Below, one piece after another: positions 16,431-24,004 of a stretch of 42,716 nt of DNA. The notes under the pieces are model-generated. The model was not told the origin of the DNA. It made no database searches and saw nothing but the letters and a program-made list of their open reading frames with translations. Every line of letters begins with the position of its first letter. Within the stretch, counting starts at the first letter, position 1. Made by a program: the position numbers and the translations under genes. The stretch lies in NCBI GenBank assembly GCA_903906515.1, contig CAIVKO010000170.1:1-42716 (forward strand). The letters are read 5' to 3'. This DNA comes from Akkermansiaceae bacterium (GTDB lineage Bacteria; Verrucomicrobiota; Verrucomicrobiia; Verrucomicrobiales; Akkermansiaceae).

Positions 16431-17495
16431 ATGTCACCCCGCGAACGCATTCTCGCCACTCTTGATCGCCGCCCTGTTGACCGCGTGCCGGTCGATTTGT
16501 GGCTCACGCCCGAAGTTCTCGATTCGCTCCGTAGCCATACCGGCGTGGAGGACGAATACCAACTCTATCAGACACTCGGTGTGGACAAGATCGCCTGGGT
16601 TTTCCCGGGTTACCGTGCCGAGAAGTTTGATCCCAACGAGGGTGAGGGGCTGGATCCGTGGGGGGTGCCGCTGCACAAGGTGAAATCCGGAATGGCGACC
16701 TACATGGAGTATGGCAAACCGCCGCTCGGGGAGATGGACGATCCGTCACAACTCGACGATCATCCGCTCTGGCCGCTGGTTGGGGAGTTCAACTACGCGG
16801 CTGCCAAAGCCACGGCGGAACGCGCACGTTCGTTCGGTTTTGCGACCATCGGACCGTGGATTTCCCATTATGAAATCTACTGCCACATGCGCGGCATGGA
16901 GAACGCCCTGATGGATATCATCGCCGAACCCGAATTCCTGAATGCCGCGCTCGACCGGATCGACAGTATTCAGGCGGCAATGCTCGACCGTTTTCTCCGT
17001 GAGCTCGGCGATCTGATCGACATTGTGTTCATCTCGGACGACATGGGCACGCAGGAAAGCCAGCTCATTTCCATTCCCGCATGGAGCGAGCATCTCAAAC
17101 CGCGCCTCGCGCACTGGTGCGACCTGATTCATTCTCATGGAAAAAAAGTCCTCTTCCACACCGACGGTGCATGCCGGGAGTTTGTCCCGCATCTCATCGA
17201 ATGCGGCGTCGATATCCTCAACCCGATCCAACATGTCTGCCCCGGCATGGACCGCGCCGGTCTCAACCGTGACTTCGGGAAAGATGTGATCTTCCATGGC
17301 GGTGTGGAAAACCAGCACATACTCCCACACGGATCGACTGATGACGTGCGCCGTGAAGTCATCACCTGTCTGGAAACGCTCGGTGCGGGCGGTGGCTACA
17401 TTCCCTGTTCGTGCCACAACATCCAGGCTGGAACACCACCGGAAAACGTCATGGCTCTCATCGAAACGGTGCAGCAGTGGAAGATTCCCGGCTGA
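16431..17495 (+). CDS. URO-D/MtaA-family methyltransferase-like protein
   Basis: A 354-residue protein of the uroporphyrinogen-decarboxylase superfamily. Its features fit the methyltransferase-like branch (MtaA/CmuA relatives) rather than true HemE: it opens SPRERILATLDRRPVDRVPVD and contains LFHTDG (H243, D245), ILNPIQ near 262-267, GGVENQ and the cysteine-rich IPCSCHNIQ (C326, C328, H329), which are possible zinc ligands. The usual HxC pair of MtaA is H-T-D here, so metal binding may differ. No corrinoid protein is encoded nearby, leaving the methyl acceptor unknown. It is the last gene of the oxygenase operon and ends 12 bases from the convergent fabV. A role in handling a methyl group, or another small-molecule lyase role, are both possible. 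Confidence 0.7.
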   Translation: MSPRERILATLDRRPVDRVPVDLWLTPEVLDSLRSHTGVEDEYQLYQTLGVDKIAWVFPGYRAEKFDPNEGEGLDPWGVPLHKVKSGMATYMEYGKPPLGEMDDPSQLDDHPLWPLVGEFNYAAAKATAERARSFGFATIGPWISHYEIYCHMRGMENALMDIIAEPEFLNAALDRIDSIQAAMLDRFLRELGDLIDIVFISDDMGTQESQLISIPAWSEHLKPRLAHWCDLIHSHGKKVLFHTDGACREFVPHLIECGVDILNPIQHVCPGMDRAGLNRDFGKDVIFHGGVENQHILPHGSTDDVRREVITCLETLGAGGGYIPCSCHNIQAGTPPENVMALIETVQQWKIPG

Positions 17496-17507
17496 GATCC
17501 GCAGAAT

Positions 17508-18704
17508 CTAACCAATTGACGGCACCTTCATGGCGGTGTTGGAGTCGGCGTCGTAGTCCACGCCTTCCAGACCAAAGCCGAAGAGTCTGAGGAAACTCGA
17601 TTGGTATCCCTCGATATCGCCGAGTTCCTGGAAATTTTCGGTAACGACTTGTTCCCAGCGGGACATGACGAGACTCTGGATTTCAGGTGCCATTTCCCAG
17701 TCGTCCAGACGGATGCGTCCGGCTTCATCGGGCTGGGGACTGGCACCATTGTAAAGGCGCTCGCGGAACAAGCGGTCGCATTGCTCGATGCAGTCCTCAT
17801 GGGTGCCGTTTTCCTTCATGACCTTGTAAAGCAGGGAAATATAGAGGGGCACCACAGGGATGGCGGAGCTGGCTTGGGTGACAAGCGCCTTGTTGACCGA
17901 CACCCATGCTTTGCCTCCGAGCGGGGCGAGTTTCTCATCGAGGTCGCGCTGCACGCGTTCAAGATCTTCCTTGGCCTTGCCGATCGTGCCGTTTTTGTAG
18001 ATCGGCCAGGTGAGTTCAGGCCCGATGTAGGAATAAGCGAGCGTTTGGGCACCCGGGGCGATCAAGTTTTCCGCGAGCAGGGCGTCCATCCACATTTGCC
18101 AGTCCTCCCCGCCCATGACGGCGATGGTGTTGGCGATGTCGTCGCCTTCCTCCGGATGGATGGTGATTTCCTCGACCGTGGCGGTGGCGGTGTTGAGGTT
18201 TTTATTGGTGAAACTCTGGCCGATCGGTTTGAGTACCGAACTGAACACCTCACCGGTTTTGGGATGGGTCCGGCGGGGTGAGGCTAGACTGTAAATCACG
18301 CAATCAACTTGTCCGAGGTCCGCCTTGATGGCAGCGATGACTTCTTGCTTGATCGGGTCGGAAAACGCATCGCCGTTGAAAGAGCGGGCGTAGAGGCCAG
18401 CGGCAACGGCTTCGCGCTCGAAGGCGGCGGAGTTGTAATAACCGGCAGTGCCGGTGCGGGTGCTGTCTCCCGGTTTTTCGAAAAACACGCCGACGGTTGA
18501 AGCTCCGCAGCCGAAGGCCGCCGTGATCCGCGAGGAGAGCCCGTAGCCAGTCGATGCGCCGATCACCAGAACGCGTTTGGGCCCGCCTGAGATCGGTCCG
18601 CGGTTTTTGACGACAGAGATTTGTTCGGCGACATGTTTGGCGCAGCCGTCCGGGTGGGCGGTGGTGCAGATGAAGCCTCGAATCTTGGGAACAACAACGA
18701 TCAT
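17508..18704 (-). CDS. fabV: Trans-2-enoyl-ACP/CoA reductase FabV
   Basis: NADH-dependent enoyl reductase that performs the last reduction of fatty-acid chain elongation in the cytoplasm. The 398-residue length is typical of FabV. The N-terminus IVVPKIRGFICTTAHP is family-specific; the dinucleotide-binding motif GASTGYGL lies near residue 49; the catalytic Y-x8-K appears as YKNGTIGKAK. FabV enzymes in other bacteria are known to be insensitive to triclosan, so the same may hold here. The start is the ATG at 18702-18704. The mRNA immediately before that ATG can fold into a six-base-pair hairpin and lacks an obvious Shine-Dalgarno sequence, so translation may be structure-controlled. It is convergent with the oxygenase operon and follows the cbiX pair after a 142-base gap. 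Confidence 0.95.
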   Translation of the reverse strand: MIVVVPKIRGFICTTAHPDGCAKHVAEQISVVKNRGPISGGPKRVLVIGASTGYGLSSRITAAFGCGASTVGVFFEKPGDSTRTGTAGYYNSAAFEREAVAAGLYARSFNGDAFSDPIKQEVIAAIKADLGQVDCVIYSLASPRRTHPKTGEVFSSVLKPIGQSFTNKNLNTATATVEEITIHPEEGDDIANTIAVMGGEDWQMWMDALLAENLIAPGAQTLAYSYIGPELTWPIYKNGTIGKAKEDLERVQRDLDEKLAPLGGKAWVSVNKALVTQASSAIPVVPLYISLLYKVMKENGTHEDCIEQCDRLFRERLYNGASPQPDEAGRIRLDDWEMAPEIQSLVMSRWEQVVTENFQELGDIEGYQSSFLRLFGFGLEGVDYDADSNTAMKVPSIG

Positions 18705-18722
18705 GGTAGCGCGGAAGCTACC
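18705..18722 (-). promoter_or_regulatory. Hairpin directly abutting the fabV start codon
   Basis: Read on the mRNA strand, GGTAGC-TTCCGC-GCTACC ends exactly at the fabV ATG. The six-base-pair stem is perfect with a six-base loop and occupies the place where a ribosome-binding site would lie. It may modulate translation or mark a leaderless-like start. A regulatory role is inferred only. Confidence 0.4.
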
Positions 18723-18846
18723 CGCAGTTTCCCGTCTGGCAATCCAAATTGCGACGAATCCGCAAAAATTATGAATTTACAAGCATATTTTGCGGATGCA
18801 ATCCTCTAATTAACTGAATACCAGTTATTTAGAAATTAGGACAAGA

Positions 18847-19506
18847 TTATCCGATTTTCTCTTCTTTGGCGACCCTGCGGCATTCGGCCACGAAGTGGTT
18901 GCAGGCCTCCCGGCAAAGCAGAGGGATGGTCACTTCTGCAGGCACTCCGGGGAGCAATCCGTCGTAGCGGCTTGCCTCGCTGTCTTCCAGCGGCGTTTGC
19001 TCATCGATCTGCCAAAGGATCTTGCGCGCGCACTGGTGGGCTGGGCCACAAACGTCTTTGACCAATGTTTGCGCCCCAGAATCACTGATGGTGCGGGCAA
19101 AGCGATACATGCCGGTTTGGCGGTTGAGTTTGTCCCGCAGATTTTCAACTTCCAGTCGGTTCTCCATTGCCGCCACGTGCAGCCCCACACTCGCCGGATA
19201 AAACTGATCCAGCGCCATCCGCAGCTCATCCACGCTCCTCAGAACCATCACCCAACCACGCCGCAGATTGGTCTGCGCCTTCACGAAACGATAGGTCCCA
19301 TCGTCCGCGTGGGTCGATACATCGCGCGCATCATCAGGTCCCACATGGAGCTCCAGTCCTCCGTAGTTATCTTCTTTGGCGGTTGTTTCATCTGTATGAA
19401 ACGTAAGTATGAAACTTTCGTTTGAATCATTCAATCGGATCGAAAGCTCGCCAATTCGTCGAACTCCTTTATGGATCAATTCTTGCAGTTTTTGAGTGAG
19501 GTTCAT
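18847..19506 (-). CDS. DR2241-like 4Fe-4S protein paired with CbiX
   Basis: A 219-residue cytoplasmic protein resembling the C-terminal part of Deinococcus DR2241 and relatives, which attach an iron-sulfur domain to CbiX-type chelatases. The helical segment ENLRDKLNRQTGMYRFARTI (about 121-140) precedes five cysteines: C153 and C159 in CGPAHQC, and C198, C202 and C209 in the LLCREAC block and after it. Four of these would be enough for a [4Fe-4S] cluster. The N-terminal 110 residues look like a stabilising beta-rich domain. It begins 48 bases after the cbiX stop on the same strand, so the two are very likely co-transcribed. A role in insertion or redox control of the metal during siroheme or cobalamin synthesis is inferred. 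Confidence 0.7.
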   Translation of the reverse strand: MNLTQKLQELIHKGVRRIGELSIRLNDSNESFILTFHTDETTAKEDNYGGLELHVGPDDARDVSTHADDGTYRFVKAQTNLRRGWVMVLRSVDELRMALDQFYPASVGLHVAAMENRLEVENLRDKLNRQTGMYRFARTISDSGAQTLVKDVCGPAHQCARKILWQIDEQTPLEDSEASRYDGLLPGVPAEVTIPLLCREACNHFVAECRRVAKEEKIG

Positions 19507-19553
19507 TGATTCATTAAAGTGGGTGAAATTGAATATAAATAATTACAAACTAA

Positions 19554-20366
19554 TTACTTATAGTTTTGATCAAAATCAGAAATCTGATCCAGAATGACAT
19601 CGGCCAACAGTCGTTCGGTTCCGATGGCGGAGGTGTAATAGAGGGTTTTTCCGCGCAGGTGATGGGGGTTGTGCCGGAAGACTTCGCGTTGGCTGGCGGC
19701 CGGTCCAACTTCTGCTTCAATGCCCAGCAGAACCGGAATATCCTGGAATGAATGGAGACCGTCCGAGATGAAAAAAGGCACGATGATCACATTTGGAGAA
19801 GGTGACATTTTATCCCATTCAGCGATGAACGGCTGCTCTTCCATGTAGGCGTCGAGCACGGCGGCGAAGCCGGCACCGGAGGCGGCGATCAGATCGACTT
19901 GGTCGCGGATGGCTTTGGTGGAGTTCTGGTTCAGACCGGTGCCGTGGCCGGTGATGATCAGGGTGGTATCGGCGGGGTTGAGGTCGGGTGCGGCTTCTTT
20001 GGCCCTGCGGAGGATCAACCCGGTCATCGAGGCATGGACGCCGACCGGCAGGCAGTAATGCAGGGTTTTCCCGCGCACTTTGGTGGTAGACCCGCTGAGT
20101 TCGAGTTCGCGGGGGATCACGTCCTGGGTAAAATACCCCTCGCTGATGAAATCCGGGACCACATAGACCTCGTCCGAGTCGATCATGTAAAGCACCTCGC
20201 GCATCGAGGGTTCCTCTTTCCAGAAACAGCAATGGACCTCTGCAAACAGATTGCGGCTGCGGATTTCATCGGCGTGATCGAAATAGGGCGTTGAGGAATC
20301 CGGATTTTCCGTCGATCCATGGCCCACGATGAGCAGGGCACTGTGCGGTTTCGGCATGATGGACAT
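19554..20366 (-). CDS. cbiX: Sirohydrochlorin chelatase, CbiX family
   Basis: A 270-residue chelatase of the CbiX family, which inserts Co2+ or Fe2+ into sirohydrochlorin on the way to cobalamin or siroheme. It has two similar halves: the first with LLIVGHGSTE (H16) and the second with LIITGHGTGLNQNS, each followed by a VPxFISxG segment (YVVPDFISEGYF and VIVPFFISDGLH). The histidines in these motifs are the expected metal-binding residues. The chosen start is the ATG at 20364-20366; the ATG three codons later is equally possible. No other tetrapyrrole side-branch genes are adjacent, so cobalt versus iron use cannot be told. The DR2241-like Fe-S gene downstream suggests a chelatase/Fe-S pair. 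Confidence 0.85.
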   Translation of the reverse strand: MSIMPKPHSALLIVGHGSTENPDSSTPYFDHADEIRSRNLFAEVHCCFWKEEPSMREVLYMIDSDEVYVVPDFISEGYFTQDVIPRELELSGSTTKVRGKTLHYCLPVGVHASMTGLILRRAKEAAPDLNPADTTLIITGHGTGLNQNSTKAIRDQVDLIAASGAGFAAVLDAYMEEQPFIAEWDKMSPSPNVIIVPFFISDGLHSFQDIPVLLGIEAEVGPAASQREVFRHNPHHLRGKTLYYTSAIGTERLLADVILDQISDFDQNYK

Positions 20367-20467
20367 GTCGGAAAACTGGCGAGGTGGGATGAAAATGCAA
20401 GGATGGAGGAAGAAATGCGGAGTCTGTCTGGCATTTCGAAATCAGCAAATTTTCATCGCGTGCGTAT

Positions 20468-20734
20468 TTACGAGATATCAAACGCCGACGGAGCAAGCAT
20501 TGCCGAAAGGGATTCCTCTCTGACAATAACGAGACGGAAGCCAACGCGGTTGATGCGTAGAAAAGGGGTGTCGGAATTTCTCGCCGCCGCCCGAGAACTT
20601 AAACCGGACTCCCATGAGCCACCGGTAAGTTTTCCAAGTGAGGTATCAAATCCTGCGAAGATCATGGGTCCAAGATTATCGGCCAAATAAGAGTTTTTCG
20701 TTTTCGTTTGAATGATCGTTATGGCGAAAGCCAT
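20468..20734 (-). pseudogene. C-terminal fragment of a formylglycine-generating-enzyme (SUMF1)-like domain
   Basis: The 88-residue frame contains the family's end signature: GGSW followed by an Arg/Ala stretch (SSRAAAR) and RINRVGFRLVI, the typical R..GFR end of FGE/SUMF1 folds. Everything before GGSW that the family needs is missing, and no neighbouring frame supplies it. The ATG at 20734 is therefore probably not a true gene start. It is most likely the leftover of a deleted gene; a short unrelated protein is the alternative. Confidence 0.45.
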
Positions 20735-20825
20735 GGCTCCAAGCGAGGTGAGTAACAGCAGCGCTCAGATGATTTTCATACGATAGGGTAGCTGGATCTC
20801 GAAGAAGCCGCGAAGGTCGGCCGGA

Positions 20826-21170
20826 TCATCGGCGGAACCTTCTCATCAATGCCAGCATGGTGATGCCGGTTAGCAACGGCCCAATGCTGACTTCGGATTC
20901 GATAAGTGATTTTTTGGCAAGAATGGGGACGGGCATTGGCTGGAGCATACAGACCTCGCGAAAGGCCGTTTTTTGCTCCGCCAATGCCACTTGATCTTCC
21001 TGCCGTGGCAAGGACCCCTCCTCCTTGGTAATCCAAGGGTTGGCCGTCCCGCATGTCAGGCTAGCCGGGATGGATAGCGGTTGAACGGGCGGTCCGTAAT
21101 GAACAGAAAAGGGGGAGAGATTGTGTTCATTGGCCATGTCAACGTCAGGTGAGACGTGGAGGATCAGCAA
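20826..21170 (-). other. Doubtful 114-residue ORF with PEP-CTERM-like tail
   Basis: No family is recognised. The end of the frame has a short hydrophobic run followed by a basic tail (LLTGITMLALMRRFRR), the general shape of a PEP-CTERM-type sorting signal, although the Pro-Glu-Pro motif itself is not present. The remainder is low in recognisable structure. It lies in a decayed stretch with the FGE fragment, so it may be a second remnant. From 20735 to 21396 I see nothing else except this frame and the TTGCA motifs. Confidence 0.25.
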
Positions 21171-21258
21171 TGGCCATGCCAGATGGTTTGAATGTATGTA
21201 AGGCTTTTACAATCAGAACGAATGGTTCATGGAACAAAACTAACCTGTATACATGATC

Positions 21259-21293
21259 CTGCAAAACTTGCAGTTTTCTTGCAATCGTTGCAG
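21259..21293. promoter_or_regulatory. TTGCA-rich motif cluster beyond the response-regulator gene
   Basis: A perfect inverted repeat CTGCAA-AAC-TTGCAG at 21259-21273 is followed by two more TTGCA boxes at 21279-21283 and 21288-21292. Similar boxes lie on the other side of the regulator gene at 22803-22830 and 23132-23160. It could be a binding site for the regulator or for another protein. No sigma-54 -24/-12 element fits here. Confidence 0.35.
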
Positions 21294-21396
21294 TGGCGAC
21301 ATGCCGAGGTTTTCCGTTAGCGTTTAATCACCTAACATATCGCCCCAAGCAGCCATCCACAAAATGCACCAGCAAACCCGAATTCCGGGTCGTCCG

Positions 21397-22758
21397 CTAC
21401 TTGAGTTCGTAGCGGGTGAGAAGGTTGTATACCGTTCTCTCTGCGATTCCCAGATGACGTGCGGTTTTCGCCTTGTTCCGTCCGCTTTGTTCATAGGCAG
21501 CAATGAATGCCTGGCGTTCGATCTCGTGAAGCGAGCGGTGCGGGATTACCCCGGAAACAGGTTGTTCGTTCCGCTCCCCGATGAGTGGGACGATGTCCCG
21601 CTCGTCGAGTTCCGAGCTATTGGAGAAAGCGGTGGCACGCTCCATCACATTCTCAAGTTGGCGAATATTGCCTGGCCAGCGGTTGTTTTTAAGAACTTCC
21701 AATGCGGCGGTGGTGACGCTCCACGGTTTGACGCGTCGTTTGTCCGCGATTTTTTTCAGTATCGCATGCAAGAGATCCGGCAGATCTTCGAGGCGTTCGC
21801 GCAGTGGCGGAAGGTGCAATTCAACAATATTCAGGCGATAATAGAGGTCCTCGCGGAAGCTGCCATCCGCCACGCGTGCCTGGAGGTCGATGTTGGTGGC
21901 GGCGATGATTCTGGAATCCGTGTGGAGGATCTGGCTGCCACCGACACGGAAGAACTCCCGGTCTTGCAGGACGGTGAGCAGCTTGGGCTGGAGTTCGCTG
22001 GGCAGATCTCCGATTTCATCTAGGAAAATCGTGCCTTTGCTTGCTTGTTCGAAACGCCCGGCCCTCGCCGCCGTCGCGCCGGTGAACGCACCTCTCTCGT
22101 GACCGAAGAGTTCCGACTCTAGCAGATAACGTGGAAGTGACGGACAACTCACCGGGATGAACGCCTCGCGAGTCCGCGGACTCAAGCGGTGGATTTCCCT
22201 GGCGATGTGTGTTTTTCCGGTGCCGCTCTCGCCGGTTAGCAGAACCGTGATGTCGAGCTGCGCGGCTCTTTCCATTTGCCTGAACAATTCGCTCATCCGC
22301 GGGCTGCGGCTTTTTTTCGAGAGATTTCCGCTCTCGCTAGCTGACGTCGGGATGAGCACTGCTGAAACTTCCTCCGATAACCGCCGTTTTTGGCAGGCTT
22401 CTTGAATGACCGTGAACAGACGTTCCAGCTCGAATGGTTTGGTCAAATAATCATCCGCACCCACTTTGAGTGCCCGAACAGCGGTTTCCGCATCATTCAA
22501 ACCGGTGAGCATGATAACGGGCAGGTTAGGAAATATTTCGTGCAAGCGGGTGAGAACCCGGATGCCGTCTTCATCTGGTAGGCCGTGATCCAACACCACG
22601 GCCCTGATTTCGGAGTCCAGAAGCTGTAAGCCTTCTTGGCCCGTCGTCGCAGCTACCGGATGCCATCCTCTGCTTCTCGCCGCAGTGGACAGCAGATTAC
22701 GCAGGGTTTCATCGTCATCGATGATCAACAGGTTGGATTTGGATTCTCGCAAGGACAT
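21397..22758 (-). CDS. Sigma-54-dependent response regulator, NtrC family
   Basis: A 453-residue transcription activator with three domains. The receiver domain (about 9-125) has the acidic pocket IIDDDE and phospho-acceptor D57 in VVLDHGLPDEDG. The AAA+ domain (about 155-390) has Walker A GESGTGKT, the sigma-54 contact loop GAFTGA, and Walker B IFLDEIGD. A Fis-type helix-turn-helix closes it (NKAKTARHLGIAERTVYNLL). All key residues are intact. The start is the ATG at 22758, just before the receiver fold and with GGAG upstream; longer in-frame starts at 22842 or 22878 would translate the direct-repeat region. No histidine kinase gene is adjacent, so it is an orphan and its signal is unknown. 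Confidence 0.92.
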   Translation of the reverse strand: MSLRESKSNLLIIDDDETLRNLLSTAARSRGWHPVAATTGQEGLQLLDSEIRAVVLDHGLPDEDGIRVLTRLHEIFPNLPVIMLTGLNDAETAVRALKVGADDYLTKPFELERLFTVIQEACQKRRLSEEVSAVLIPTSASESGNLSKKSRSPRMSELFRQMERAAQLDITVLLTGESGTGKTHIAREIHRLSPRTREAFIPVSCPSLPRYLLESELFGHERGAFTGATAARAGRFEQASKGTIFLDEIGDLPSELQPKLLTVLQDREFFRVGGSQILHTDSRIIAATNIDLQARVADGSFREDLYYRLNIVELHLPPLRERLEDLPDLLHAILKKIADKRRVKPWSVTTAALEVLKNNRWPGNIRQLENVMERATAFSNSSELDERDIVPLIGERNEQPVSGVIPHRSLHEIERQAFIAAYEQSGRNKAKTARHLGIAERTVYNLLTRYELK

Positions 22759-22802
22759 GTCATGAACACGCTCCAAATTGGTCAAACGTGCGGGTCTTTT
22801 GC

Positions 22803-22850
22803 TTATTGCAAACAAAACCTTATTGCAAACATTATCCGCCATTATCCGCC
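22803..22850. promoter_or_regulatory. Direct repeats upstream of the response-regulator start
   Basis: Two perfect copies of TTATTGCAAAC begin at 22803 and 22820 (17 bases apart), followed directly by a tandem ATTATCCGCC pair at 22831-22850. They lie 45-92 bases before the chosen ATG on the minus strand, where an operator or activator site would be expected. Autoregulation by the NtrC-type product is a guess. Confidence 0.4.
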
Positions 22851-22905
22851 ATTTTAATATACGCATTTCCTGATTCATCGAGAAATGACGTTGCCTCTTT
22901 AAGCC

Positions 22906-22961
22906 AAATCAACCTGCCCGGAGCATCTCCATAAAGGATCATCTCCCAGGCAGGTTGATTT
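22906..22961. other. Long hairpin in the regulator-lplA intergenic region
   Basis: Perfect 13-base arms at 22906-22918 and 22949-22961 (core AATCAACCTGCC and its complement) enclose 30 bases. Inside them GGAG at 22920-22923 can pair with CTCC at 22943-22946, lengthening the stem. On the plus strand the right arm ends in TTTTA, like a weak terminator, but no gene on that strand reads into it. It could be a terminator or small RNA structure, or a protein-binding palindrome. The rest of the roughly 390-base intergenic stretch is AT-rich with no other ORF. Confidence 0.5.
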
Positions 22962-23131
22962 TACGTTTCAGGGCCGAAACCCATACGTTGTGTTCCCCCC
23001 CCGGAGAACGACATATTGATAGCCTGCGCCATGCCAAGATTTGAATAAACATGCAAATACCTGATAATCAAATATCTGTGTACTTATTAGCGAGAACCTT
23101 AACGAGTCTGAATTTTAAAATCACGCAAGTA

Positions 23132-23160
23132 TTGCAGGGTTTATGTGAACTTCTTGCAGG
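23132..23160. promoter_or_regulatory. Paired TTGCAGG boxes upstream of the lipoate-ligase-like gene
   Basis: Two identical TTGCAGG boxes at 23132-23138 and 23154-23160 are spaced 22 bases, about two helical turns, and lie about 110-135 bases upstream of the lplA-like start. They resemble the TTGCA motifs around the response-regulator gene. A common binding protein is possible but unproven. Confidence 0.3.
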
Positions 23161-23268
23161 ATAGACCATCATCAGGATCCGCTCCATCACCTTGCATGAG
23201 ATTCGGGGAGCCTGCGTGCATTTCGTGGTTTTCAAATCATCATATCGGTTTATCACGGGTGGGTGTTA

Positions 23269-23934
23269 ATGAACCAATTACAACTTTGGATCGATCCCGT
23301 GAAGCGTGACGGGCCGGAGGCGATGGCAGTGGACGAGTGGTTGCTAGAAGTTGCGCAGGTTCCTGTCTTACGAGTCTATGGGTGGTTGGGCGACTGGGGG
23401 AGCATCGGATATTTCGGCGAGTTGGCGGAGGCGATGGCGGCGTTTCCCAGCGTTGACTGGGTCCGCCGTTGGACCGGGGGTGGGACAGTGGATCATCGGG
23501 CGGATTGGACCTACACCGTGGTGGTTCCCGCAGATGATCGTCTTGCGGTGACGCGGGGGGCGGAAAGTTACCGATGGATTCATGGGGCCCTTGCCGCAGC
23601 ATTGAGAGAAGAGGGAATTGAAGCCCGACTCAGCATGGGAGCAGACGAAACCGGCGCATCGTTGTGTTTTGAGAATCCCGTGAATCACGACCTGGTGGGT
23701 TCGTGTGGGGAAAAACTCGCGGGTGCGGGCCAGCGCAGAACCCGTTCCGGACTACTCCATCAGGGATCTGTGGCGGCCGAGTGCGGAGCAGAAATCTCGG
23801 TTTTGCGGGCAGGGCGATTGTCCTCACGACTTTCCAAACAATGGGAACCGCATGATTTTCTGCCGCCGGAGGATCTCATCGCCCGCAAGATTGCAGAGCG
23901 GTATTCGCATCCTTCGTGGATGGGACGGCGGTGA
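23269..23934 (+). CDS. Lipoate-protein ligase A-like protein
   Basis: A 221-residue protein of the BPL/LplA/LipB superfamily, which transfers lipoate, octanoate or biotin to carrier-domain lysines. The core motif RRWTGGGTVDH (about 66-76) matches the family's RR-TGGG-V-H block, and GEKLAGAGQRR followed by GLLHQGS provides the conserved lysine and downstream loop. It is shorter than full LplA and lacks the C-terminal accessory domain, as in octanoyl/lipoyl transferases of the LipM/LplA-like type. The start is the ATG at 23269; a GTG two codons earlier is also in frame. No lipA or lipoyl-dependent enzyme genes are nearby. Its donor (free lipoate or octanoyl-ACP) cannot be decided from sequence. 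Confidence 0.8.
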   Translation: MNQLQLWIDPVKRDGPEAMAVDEWLLEVAQVPVLRVYGWLGDWGSIGYFGELAEAMAAFPSVDWVRRWTGGGTVDHRADWTYTVVVPADDRLAVTRGAESYRWIHGALAAALREEGIEARLSMGADETGASLCFENPVNHDLVGSCGEKLAGAGQRRTRSGLLHQGSVAAECGAEISVLRAGRLSSRLSKQWEPHDFLPPEDLIARKIAERYSHPSWMGRR

Positions 23935-24004
23935 ACCCATTTGCTGAGACGATTTGTCAAGCGTCAATGGTTGCAGCTTGAGCTGATCACAGGCCTGAAC
24001 CGTC

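Noticed and set aside
22759..22878. Longer N-terminus of the response regulator
   Set aside because: It would translate the direct repeats and precede the normal receiver-domain start by 40 residues with no known domain.
21241..23160. Sigma-54 promoter for or near the NtrC-type regulator
   Set aside because: The TTGCA boxes resemble the -12 element, but no GG at the required -24 spacing was found for any of them.
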